Positions 36,768 to 44,110 of a stretch of DNA of 64,000 bases are shown one piece after another. Position numbers and translations under genes: made by a program. The DNA lies in the NCBI GenBank assembly GCA_905182525.1, contig CAJJBV010000002.1:434001-498000 (forward strand). The letters run 5' to 3'. The notes under the pieces are model-generated. The model was given only the letters and a program-made list of their open reading frames with translations, did not search any database and had not been told where the DNA came from. This DNA is from Cryomorphaceae bacterium (GTDB lineage Bacteria > Bacteroidota > Bacteroidia > Flavobacteriales_D > Parvicellaceae). Position 1 is the first letter of the stretch; each line of letters opens with the position of its first letter.

Positions 36768-37374
36768 ATGGCATAACTGGATTGTCTATTGCCGAAATAG
36801 AGGCGTCCAAAGCTAGTGGAGCATATACCTGTATATTGTCTACCGCCCAAAAATTGTTTTGATTGCCACTCCAAACAAATTTTATTTTGGCGTTGCTTAC
36901 AGTAGCTGCCCATTGAGAAATATTTACCAATTTACTTTCTACACCATTGGTACTATCTGTATAAGTAGCAGCAACATTCCAATTGGTACCATCAAAAACT
37001 TGTAATGTTCCACTAGGCCCATTAGACCCAGCAAAATAATGATCGAAATATAAAAGTACGTTGTTTGTACCAGAACAATCTAAGGTTTTAGAAACCAGTT
37101 CTGCCGATTCTGCACCCGAATTGGAAGAATAGTTTTCACTATCGAAAATGGCAAATGTTCCAATAATAGGAAAGCCAATGGTTCTACTTCCAGGATTGTC
37201 GAAACGCCATAAGTCACTAGCAGTACCAGTAATGGTATTGTTGCTCCAAGCAGTAGGTGGGGTAGTGCCACTAGCCGAAGAAAAATCTTCGTTTAGTATA
37301 TAGCTTTGAGCATTAGAAACTACCCAAATATTAACTAAAAAAATAAGAGCTGAAAACCTTAAAAAACTGTTCAT
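36742..37374 (-). CDS. Adhesin segment: signal peptide and cleaved-adhesin-like domain
   Basis: The N-terminal 200 or so codons of the first giant. A signal peptide (MNSFLRFSALIFLVNIWVVS, ending NAQ) is followed by a jelly-roll domain typical of secreted Bacteroidota proteins (LNEDFSSASGTTPPTAW, ESAELVSKTLDCSG, FAGSNGPSGTLQVFDGTNW, KIKFVWSGNQNNFWAVDNIQ). The frame ends in KSKY because of one extra base in the CCC run at 36758-36760; the next frame continues ASQNIEASLSNTGG. Confidence 0.68.
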   Translation of the reverse strand: MNSFLRFSALIFLVNIWVVSNAQSYILNEDFSSASGTTPPTAWSNNTITGTASDLWRFDNPGSRTIGFPIIGTFAIFDSENYSSNSGAESAELVSKTLDCSGTNNVLLYFDHYFAGSNGPSGTLQVFDGTNWNVAATYTDSTNGVESKLVNISQWAATVSNAKIKFVWSGNQNNFWAVDNIQVYAPLALDASISAIDNPVMPFAAGKSKY

Positions 37375-37425
37375 AAAATTAATTTTTCTATAAAATAGAA
37401 ACTTATTTTTAAATAAGCTAAAAAT

Positions 37426-37443
37426 ATTAGGTGCTATTAGGTG
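37426..37443. repeat. Two ATTAGGTG direct repeats in the adhesin leader
   Basis: ATTAGGTG occurs at 37426-37433 and 37436-37443, one helical turn apart, and the second copy starts a small inverted repeat (TAGGT...ACCTA, 37438-37453). They lie between the predicted adhesin promoter and its start codon and could be a regulator site or leader hairpin. Confidence 0.35.
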
Positions 37444-37474
37444 AGTTTACCTATTTCTAGATTAAATTATTAAG

Positions 37475-37506
37475 CAAATATAAAATATGAATGTGTTTTT
37501 AGCAAA
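37475..37506 (-). promoter_or_regulatory. Promoter of adhesin 1 with -33 and -7 boxes
   Basis: On the minus strand TTTG (37503-37506) is followed after exactly 20 bases by TATATTTG (37475-37482), a full match to the Bacteroidota sigma-A pattern TTTG-N17-23-TAnnTTTG. Transcription would start near 37468, giving a leader of about 95 bases before the ATG at 37374. This is the best promoter match found in the window. Confidence 0.6.
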
Positions 37507-37525
37507 TTCCTAAAATTGGAAAATG

Positions 37526-38059
37526 CTACTTAAACTTTTTAACTGGAATTTTTTTTAGTTTTTTTAAAAAAATAGCATCGTATAGCAATAAATATCCGCC
37601 TTGTAACATGATAGAATTTCCAAATCCTTGGTTTTGAGAAGTATTAGATTTACTGTTTTTTATAATAAGCCCAGAAACTATATAGGCAACGTCTAGCCCC
37701 ATATTTATTAAAAGACTTGTTTGTGTTTTTTTCTTTTTAGCTAAAAGCCCGTTAATATCCCATGGTTTTTTACTGTCTTTATGAACCAAGAAATGTCCCA
37801 AACCAACAATGCCAGCATTTAGTAAATTCCAGTTAAAGTTCATTTCATGAAAATATTCATTACTAGTACTAGAGGAATATAATTTTTTACTTAAAATTGG
37901 ACTAATTACAAGATTTGCAGCCGACCAACTAGAAAGTAATAGTAGCGACTGTTGCTGTTTTTTGTAAAAAGAATCGTGAAAATTTAAACTGTCTTGAGCT
38001 GAAACAATTCCAATTGTAAACAAACCAATTAATAGCAATACATACTTAGAATTTTTCAT
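37526..38059 (-). CDS. Small membrane protein between the two giants (possibly DUF6992)
   Basis: A 177-residue protein with an N-terminal signal (VLLLIGLFTIGIVSAQ) and about four further hydrophobic segments (around 40-60, 75-92, 112-131 and 148-166). The loop contains KKPWDINGLLAKKKK. It resembles small Bacteroidota membrane proteins sometimes named DUF6992, but I am not certain. It lies 18 bases downstream of the second giant and upstream of the adhesin promoter, so it is probably transcribed with the second giant. Confidence 0.65.
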   Translation of the reverse strand: MKNSKYVLLLIGLFTIGIVSAQDSLNFHDSFYKKQQQSLLLLSSWSAANLVISPILSKKLYSSSTSNEYFHEMNFNWNLLNAGIVGLGHFLVHKDSKKPWDINGLLAKKKKTQTSLLINMGLDVAYIVSGLIIKNSKSNTSQNQGFGNSIMLQGGYLLLYDAIFLKKLKKIPVKKFK

Positions 38060-38077
38060 TTTATTAACTTTTAAAAA

Positions 38078-39265
38078 TTACTCAATTATTAATTTCACAG
38101 GTTTTAAACTAGACTGGTTTTTCACAACTAACCAATATACGCCGCCACTTGAAGAAATATTTTCAAGGGTAAATTCATTGCTATTGGTAGTTAAAGATTT
38201 AACTATTCTTCCGCTTATATCGAAAACCTCTATGATATGCGGGCCATCAATATTTTGAATTTTTACGGTTGTACTTTCATTAAAAGGATTCGGATAAACT
38301 GCAATACCAGCATTCGAAAATTGATTTTCTATAACACTAGTAACAACAGATTGCCCTACTAAAAAACTGTACTCAACAATAAATCCAAAATCTCCTTGAC
38401 CTTGTCCAATTACAATATTATTCAAGTCTTTAATAATCCAATTGCCATCAGTACCATTCCAAAAAGAAGCTCCTAATCCATCTCCATAGTAATCGTTTAA
38501 TTCAAAAGTGTAACAATCGTTAGGATCTAAGAACATAATTTCGGTAATAGTGGTATTTGCTTGAGCTCCCCCGCCACTTGGATTACAGTTGTAATTTTGA
38601 CCGCTGTACCACACAGAATCTTGACTGTCTTTTACACTCCAAAAAGTTTCTAAACAATAGTCATCGAGTAGTAGCTCTAAAGTAATTGGTGAAGTTACAT
38701 CGTCGTTGATGGTTAAATATAATGTTTGAATACTGTCACATGTTACACTAGATAATACAGTATCTATATAAACTCCAGAAGAGTCGTACTGATTCCCATT
38801 CCAAATATAGCTTTGGCAAGCCGCAACAGTATCGACAGTAAAAATATTTCCAGAAATTATTAGCGATAATATATTTACACTATCGCAGCCACTTAAACTA
38901 GATAAACTGTCGTAGTATATTCCACTTTGAGTGTAGGTATTTCCATTCCAAGAATAGCTGTTACAAGAATTTACCGTATCAATATTAGAGTAAGTATTAT
39001 TTATAGTAAGATTTAAGGTAACAATACTGTCACATCCCAAGCTGCTAGTAGAAGAATCTACATATGTTCCACTTTGAGTATATGTAACTCCATTCCAAGA
39101 GTAGGAATTACAAGCAATAATTGGTATATTATTATTTGTTGATTGATTAATAGTTAAGCTAAGTATTGTAACGCTATCGCAACCAAAAGTATTAAGTAAA
39201 CTATCATAATAAGTTCCGCTTTGGTTGTAAGTAACTCCATTCCAAGAATAAGAGTCCGCAAGCAC
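38078..39265 (-). CDS. Chimera segment: last repeats, pre-sorting domain and T9SS sorting domain
   Basis: The C-terminal 395 codons of the second giant. Four to five two-cysteine repeats (SYSWNGVTYNQSGTYYDSL) are followed by the domain TSPITLELLLDDYCLETFWS to IIKDLNNIVIGQGQGDFGF, then the sorting domain IAVYPNPFNESTTVKIQ to LKPVKLIIE. The frame is intact through the stop, so this end gives the model for repairing the same region of adhesin 1. Confidence 0.72.
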   Translation of the reverse strand: MLADSYSWNGVTYNQSGTYYDSLLNTFGCDSVTILSLTINQSTNNNIPIIACNSYSWNGVTYTQSGTYVDSSTSSLGCDSIVTLNLTINNTYSNIDTVNSCNSYSWNGNTYTQSGIYYDSLSSLSGCDSVNILSLIISGNIFTVDTVAACQSYIWNGNQYDSSGVYIDTVLSSVTCDSIQTLYLTINDDVTSPITLELLLDDYCLETFWSVKDSQDSVWYSGQNYNCNPSGGGAQANTTITEIMFLDPNDCYTFELNDYYGDGLGASFWNGTDGNWIIKDLNNIVIGQGQGDFGFIVEYSFLVGQSVVTSVIENQFSNAGIAVYPNPFNESTTVKIQNIDGPHIIEVFDISGRIVKSLTTNSNEFTLENISSSGGVYWLVVKNQSSLKPVKLIIE

Positions 39266-39833
39266 TTATGCTTACATTATTTGTACTTGATGAATTTATA
39301 GTTAGGATAAGTGTTGAAACACTATCGCAACCACCAGCAGTTAAAGAACTGTCTAAGTAAGTTCCACTTTGGCTGTAAGTATTGCCATTCCAAGAATAAG
39401 AGTTACAAGCGGAAATATTCTGAGATGTAATAATAACCGAATCAATAGTTAAGTTAAGGGTAGAAATGCTATCGCAACCAGAAGCAGTTAAAGAACTGTC
39501 ATAGTAAGTTCCACTTTGGTTGTAAGTAACTCCATTCCAAGAATAAGAGTTACAAGCGGAAATATTCTGAGATGTAATAATAACCGAATCAATAGTTAAG
39601 TTAAGGGTAGAAATACTATCGCAACCAGCAGCAGTTAAAGAACTGTCGTAGTAAGTTCCACTTTGGTTGTAAGTATTGCCATTCCAAGAATAAGAGTTAC
39701 AAGCGGAAATATTCTGAGATGTAATAATAACCGAATCAATAGTTAAGTTAAGGGTAGAAATACTATCGCAACCAGCAGCAGTTAAAGAACTGTCTAGTAA
39801 GTTCCACTTTGGTTGTAAGTATTGCCATTCCAA
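39204..39833 (-). CDS. Chimera segment: near-identical 49-residue repeats
   Basis: An open segment of 209 codons reading about four copies of ACNSYSWNGNTYNQSGTYYD and AAGCDSISTLNLTIDSVII. The frame is lost upstream by a missing G at about 39794: the sequence there reads TGTCTAGTAA, while sister copies read TGTCGTAGTAA. It is part of the second giant. Confidence 0.6.
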   Translation of the reverse strand: MEWQYLQPKWNLLDSSLTAAGCDSISTLNLTIDSVIITSQNISACNSYSWNGNTYNQSGTYYDSSLTAAGCDSISTLNLTIDSVIITSQNISACNSYSWNGVTYNQSGTYYDSSLTASGCDSISTLNLTIDSVIITSQNISACNSYSWNGNTYSQSGTYLDSSLTAGGCDSVSTLILTINSSSTNNVSISACGLLFLEWSYLQPKRNLL

Positions 39834-39995
39834 GAATAAGAGTTACATGCGGAAATATTCTGAGATGTAATAATAACCGAATCAATAGTTAAGTTAAGGG
39901 TAGAAATACTATCGCAACCAGCAGCAGTTAAAGAACTGTCGTAGTAAGTTCCACTTTGGTTGTAAGTATTTCCATTCCAAGAATAAGAGTTGCAG
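39350..39995 (-). repeat. Near-identical 147-base tandem repeats
   Basis: The word TGAGATGTAATAATAACCGA recurs at 39421, 39568, 39715 and 39861, giving spacings of 147, 147 and 146 bases. Each unit encodes 49 residues. The 146-base unit lacks one base and causes the frameshift at about 39794. Confidence 0.88.
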
Positions 39996-40474
39996 GCAGT
40001 TATATTTTCCGAACTACTTATTGTAGAATTAATAGTTAAGTTTAAAGTAATAATACTATCACAACCAGCAGCAGTTTGTAATGTGTAAGTAGCAGAGTTA
40101 TTGCTGGAAGTGTAAGTAATTCCATCAATCCAGTTGATGCTATCACAAGTAGAAATCACATCAGTTTCGCCTTTTGTTTGGTTAATAACAAGAATTAGAG
40201 TAGCTGTACTATCACAACCATTTGAGTTGGTAGTTAAGAAGTTATAACTTCCGGAGTTTGAGTAGTTAATGCCATTCCAAAGTAAAGAATCACATGATGT
40301 AACATTTGAAATTGAAGAATTAGAATTATTTATTGTTAAAAATAAGCTATCTACACAACTACTACCTGTAGTGTAATAAGTTCCACTTGTTGTATAAGTT
40401 GTGCCATTCCAAATTAAAGAATCGCAACTAATTTCTGTAGTTAAATTAGGAGTATTATTAATTATTAAATTCAA
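39794..40474 (-). CDS. Chimera segment: mixed two-cysteine repeats
   Basis: An open segment of 226 codons with WNG-type repeats (SLIWNGTTYTTSGTYY) and one WIDG-type repeat (SINWIDGITYTSSNNSATY), ending in the near-identical copies. The stretch 40475-40942 upstream holds further repeats in other frames (for example TWIDGIKYLSSNN near 40850). It is part of the second giant. Confidence 0.58.
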   Translation of the reverse strand: MNLIINNTPNLTTEISCDSLIWNGTTYTTSGTYYTTGSSCVDSLFLTINNSNSSISNVTSCDSLLWNGINYSNSGSYNFLTTNSNGCDSTATLILVINQTKGETDVISTCDSINWIDGITYTSSNNSATYTLQTAAGCDSIITLNLTINSTISSSENITACNSYSWNGNTYNQSGTYYDSSLTAAGCDSISTLNLTIDSVIITSQNISACNSYSWNGNTYNQSGTY

Positions 40475-40942
40475 AGAATCTATTAATGTGACAACCCACT
40501 GCGTTTGTTAAAGTATCTACATAAATTCCAGTAGCAGTAAGAGTTTGTCCATTCCAAATATAACTACTACAAGATATTGTTGCTAAATAAGTTAGATGAA
40601 GAAGAATTTATTGTTAAATCTAGATTAACTAAGCTATCGCAGTTTAAAGAATTTTGTAAAGTATAAGTAGCAGTGTTGTTGCTAGAAGAATAAGTAATAC
40701 CATCTATCCAAGTAATGCTATCGCAAGAAGTAAGAACATCTGTTCCAGTAGAGCTTTGGTTAACTGTTAAATTAAGCGTTACTAAACTATCGCAACCAGC
40801 TGAATTTGTCTAATTGTAAGTAGCGCTATTATTACTTGATAAATATTTGATTCCATCAATCCAAGTAAGACTATCGCAAGCAGAAATAACATCTGTTCCA
40901 ATTGAACTTTGGCTTACTGTTAAGTTAAGGGCAACTACACTA

Positions 40943-42223
40943 TCACAACCCGCAGAACTTTGCAATGTGTATGTAGCAGCTATTATTATTTGAAGTGTAG
41001 GTGATTCCATCTATCCAAGTAAGACTATCGCATGAACTTTGAGTGTCTATTGAAGAATTCGAAGTTGAGTCTTGTTGGTAAACTCTTATAAAATCAAGTA
41101 CCATTTCACTTTGAGTAAATGAAGGGTCAATAGAACTTTCAAGGGCTATATTTAACAATAGATATTGGTCTTCAGTAAACGGCCAATTATTTGGATCTTT
41201 TGGGTTGGGAGCATAAGAATAATATTCTACTCCATCTAAACTAAATGAAATTTTGTTTGGACTCCATTCCATAGCATATAAATGATAGGTATTGGATACA
41301 TCATTAGACATTATTCCTCCAACATTTACTGTACTTCCAAAAGAAGAAGGTGTATGTAAAGCACTTTTAATATAATTTTGGTTGTTTCCCCAATGTTCCA
41401 TTATATCAATTTCTCCGCAGGCAGGCCAATTGGTAGTTCCAAAACCTTGCGTTTGCCAGTAAGCACCAGTTTCATTTATATTTTTACCAAGAGTCCATAT
41501 AGCTGGCCAAGTACCAATACCAAAAGGTAATTTTGCTCTTGCTTCAACTCTACCATAGGTAAATGCATATTTAGAATTAAGTCTAGCAGAAGTGTAATTT
41601 TTAGTAATTCCTTGAACAGAATCGGTAAATGTTTCGCTTTTAGCAACTATATGTAAGTTTCCGTTTTGCACATATGAATTATCACTACGATCCGTGTAAT
41701 GTTGCACCTCTCCATTGTACCAACCTGTTCCATTTGGTATGAAAGTTTGGTGATACCACTTTGAATTGTCAATAGCTCCATTACCACTAAACTCATCTGA
41801 CCAAACAAGACTCCAGCTTGAAATAGTAAGATTTAGGGTAATAATACTATCGCATCCATTAGCGTTTATAAGTGTATCTGTAGCATAATTGTTATTGGAA
41901 TAATATGTATTTCCATCTATCCAAACTAAGGAATCACAAGCAGTAATTACATCTACACCAAAAGTAGCTTGGTTAATGGTTAAATTAAGAGTAACCACAC
42001 TATCACAACCAGCTGAATTAGCAAAGTTGTAAGTAGCAGTATTGTTACTAGAGTAATAAGTGTTTCCATCTATCCAAGTAATGCTATCGCAAGAAGAAAT
42101 AACATCAATCGATGAGCTACTTTGGTTAATCGTTAGATTAAGTGTAATTACACTATCACAGCCACTTAGAATTTGTGAGCGTATAAGTAGCCGAGTTATT
42201 ACTTGAGTTATAAGTAATTCCAT
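40943..42223 (-). CDS. Chimera segment: GH16 glycoside hydrolase flanked by repeats
   Basis: A 426-codon open segment. After three WIDG-type repeats a GH16 domain of about 250 residues begins at SWSLVWSDEFSGNGAIDN (about 41818) and ends at DFIRVYQQDS (about 41065). The catalytic motif ExDxxE is complete in GEIDIMEHWG (about 41390-41420). GRVEARAKLPFGIGTWPAIW and YHLYAMEWSPNKISFSLDG are typical of laminarinases and related beta-glucanases. Another repeat (SLTWIDGITYTSNNNS) follows directly. The exact polysaccharide is not determinable. Confidence 0.82.
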   Translation of the reverse strand: MELLITQVITRLLIRSQILSGCDSVITLNLTINQSSSSIDVISSCDSITWIDGNTYYSSNNTATYNFANSAGCDSVVTLNLTINQATFGVDVITACDSLVWIDGNTYYSNNNYATDTLINANGCDSIITLNLTISSWSLVWSDEFSGNGAIDNSKWYHQTFIPNGTGWYNGEVQHYTDRSDNSYVQNGNLHIVAKSETFTDSVQGITKNYTSARLNSKYAFTYGRVEARAKLPFGIGTWPAIWTLGKNINETGAYWQTQGFGTTNWPACGEIDIMEHWGNNQNYIKSALHTPSSFGSTVNVGGIMSNDVSNTYHLYAMEWSPNKISFSLDGVEYYSYAPNPKDPNNWPFTEDQYLLLNIALESSIDPSFTQSEMVLDFIRVYQQDSTSNSSIDTQSSCDSLTWIDGITYTSNNNSCYIHIAKFCGL

Positions 42224-42683
42224 CGATCCAAGTAATGCTATCGCAAGAAGAAATAAATCTGTTCCAGTATGAACACTTTGATTAATGGTTAAATTTAGGT
42301 TAACTACACTGTCGCAGCCATTAGCTGTTTGAGTGGCGTATGTTGCAGTGTTATTACTTGAGTTATAAGTAATTCCATCGATCCAAGTAATGCTGTCACA
42401 AGAAGAAATAACATCTGTTCCAGTTTGACTTTGATTTATTGTTAAATTAAGGGTAATAAGACTATCGCAGCCATTAGCTGATTGAATAGTATATGTAGAA
42501 GAATTATTGCTAGAAGTATATGTAATTCCGTCTATCCAAGTAATGCTATCGCAAGAAGAAATAACATCTGTTCCAGTTAAAGTTTGATTAATCGTTAAAT
42601 TTAGGGTAACTACACTATCGCAACCAGCTGAATTAGTAAGGGTGTAAGTAGCAGAATTATTGGTAGCTGTGTAAGTAAGCCCA

Positions 42684-43154
42684 TCAATCCAAGTATAAGT
42701 ACCACATGCAGTAACGAAACTCTGTTCCAGTAGTATTTGCCAATAAATTCACTGTAACATTATCCGTTGCAAAACAACCATTTCCGTCTGTTCCAGTAAC
42801 TGTATAAGTATTTGTAGATGATGGGTTAAAAGCGACTCCGTTAGTAACACTGTTATCCCAAGTATAGTTTACATTACTACTTCCAACAGTAATGGTTCCA
42901 ACCATTCCCCCATGAAATTCACATATATAATAATAGGTTCCAGCAGAAGTTGGTGACCAACTTATTATCCCCGAAGAAGTCCCATTATTGGTAACAGCAA
43001 CTGAATTGGCAGTACCAGTTGTAGCAGTAGTTTTTATTAAAAATGGATGACCAGGTGAATTCACATTAAAAGTAAGGGTATCTCCAAGAGAAATATTTAT
43101 TGCAGGGTCGTTTCCAGAAAATGCACCAGAAAGAATATAATTTGAAGCATTCAC
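42684..43154 (-). CDS. Chimera segment: cupredoxin-like domain
   Basis: An open segment of 156 codons. Residues 20-95 form a plastocyanin/amicyanin-like domain: SLGDTLTFNVNSPGHPFLI offers the first histidine ligand, and YYICEFHGGMVGTITV offers Cys, His and Met in the spacing C-x2-H-x2-M of amicyanin. An Ig-like stretch (YTVTGTDGNGCFATDNVTV) follows. The stretch 42224-42683 downstream holds more WIDG-type repeats in other frames. Electron transfer in a surface protein is an inference only. Confidence 0.68.
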   Translation of the reverse strand: MNASNYILSGAFSGNDPAINISLGDTLTFNVNSPGHPFLIKTTATTGTANSVAVTNNGTSSGIISWSPTSAGTYYYICEFHGGMVGTITVGSSNVNYTWDNSVTNGVAFNPSSTNTYTVTGTDGNGCFATDNVTVNLLANTTGTEFRYCMWYLYLD

Positions 43155-43242
43155 TGCTGTTACGCCAACTTATAAGTTTTGCCCACTAGTTGCATTTAAT
43201 GTTACACTATCTCCACTACAAATAGTTTGGTCTATTCCAGCA

Positions 43243-43857
43243 TTAATATTTGGATTTGGAGTTTATTGTAATAAAACCAGTTTTAGTCTCAGTAATAGTA
43301 TTTGTCCAGAGCTTGCAGTTAAAGAAACATCGTAAGTTCCAGCTGCTGCATAAGTATGAGTAGGGTTTTGCAATATAGATGTATGTACCATCGCCAAAGT
43401 CCCATAAATAGGCATTTGCTCCAGTTGATAAATTAGTAAATGAAACTGAGATTCCTGGGCAAATAGTAGAATCACTTGCAGAGAAATCGGAAGTTAAATT
43501 TAAAACTAACTCGTTAATAATTATAGTGTAGTCTTCTACTTGCCCACGTTGAGGAGCTTCACATGCGTTTGCAACATTACCAATATCAGAATTTAATCTT
43601 AATCTAAGTTTATTTCCGCTGATTATTGTGCTGCCATTAACACTAGGAATTGTTATATTTATGGTTGAAGTACTTATATAATTGCCACTAAAATTATCAG
43701 TAGTATTTAAGTCAAAAATTTGTTCGTTGGCATCTATAAAATCACCGTCATTATTAAAATCTATATATCCTTTTATATTATTTGCATTGTAAAGAGTTGA
43801 AACCTTAAAACTATAGGTGCTATCCTCAAAAACATTAATTACTTTTTGGCAATTCAA
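43243..43857 (-). CDS. Chimera segment: GEVED and PKD domains
   Basis: An open segment of 204 codons that matches the region after the protease in the stand-alone M43 paralogue: CQKVINVFEDSTYSFKVSTL, GYIDFNNDGDFIDANEQIF and QRGQVEDYTIIINE of the GEVED domain. A PKD-like domain begins with DFSASDSTICPGISVSFTNL. Its later part continues in the neighbouring frame (NPTHTYAAAGTYDVSLTA, about 43300-43380), showing another small indel. Confidence 0.65.
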   Translation of the reverse strand: MNCQKVINVFEDSTYSFKVSTLYNANNIKGYIDFNNDGDFIDANEQIFDLNTTDNFSGNYISTSTINITIPSVNGSTIISGNKLRLRLNSDIGNVANACEAPQRGQVEDYTIIINELVLNLTSDFSASDSTICPGISVSFTNLSTGANAYLWDFGDGTYIYIAKPYSYLCSSWNLRCFFNCKLWTNTITETKTGFITINSKSKY

Positions 43858-44110
43858 AGTATTGTCAACATATCCACCATCAGTTTCTGACCAAGAAGAA
43901 GTATTCGTAAATATGCCATCTATAGTAAAGTTTTTAATTCCTGTATAAAATCCACTAAGTCCTACAGAATCAGTTTGAGGAGAACAACTCGCATTAGCTA
44001 TGTAGTAGAATAATTTATTGGAGCTTCGTCTCCTTTTGAATAAATTAAACTAATTCCAGTAGTTTCTAACATTGCTCTAGATCTTGTTTTTTGATCGTTG
44101 GTAAGTCTAT

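Larger units (their letters stand above)
28090..37374 (-). pseudogene. Giant T9SS adhesin locus (about 3,100 residues), broken by many single-base frameshifts
   Basis: Homology and domain order show one gene from the ATG at 37374 to the TAA at 28090, although no frame is open throughout. Order: signal peptide (ending SNAQ), a cleaved-adhesin/MAM-like jelly roll, then three units each made of a CARDB-like domain and a right-handed beta helix. Three PKD domains and about ten copies of a two-cysteine repeat (SW/YLWNG...GCDS) follow. The protein ends with the TSPITLELLLDDYCLETFW domain and a T9SS type A sorting domain (VYPNPFNESTTVKI ... LKPIKLIKE). It would be secreted and attached to the cell surface. 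At least ten frame changes are needed. Some, such as the extra C at 36758-36760 and at 33292, are proven by sister copies or flanking homology. Either sequencing errors or real decay or phase variation could explain them. Confidence 0.8.
38720..42720 (-). repeat. Two-cysteine repeat array of the chimera, interrupted by GH16
   Basis: About 22 units of 46-53 codons in two flavours: WNG-type (SYSWNGNTY...GTYYDS) mainly at 38720-40600 and WIDG-type (LTWIDGxTYxSSNNTATY) mainly at 40600-42720. Both end GCDS followed by a TLNLTIN strand. The only large interruption is the GH16 domain at about 41065-41818. Confidence 0.75.

Noticed and set aside
39350-39995. Possible CRISPR-like array of regular repeats
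   Set aside because: Units are 147 bases, contiguous, and encode a conserved 49-residue protein repeat; there are no spacers and no cas genes.
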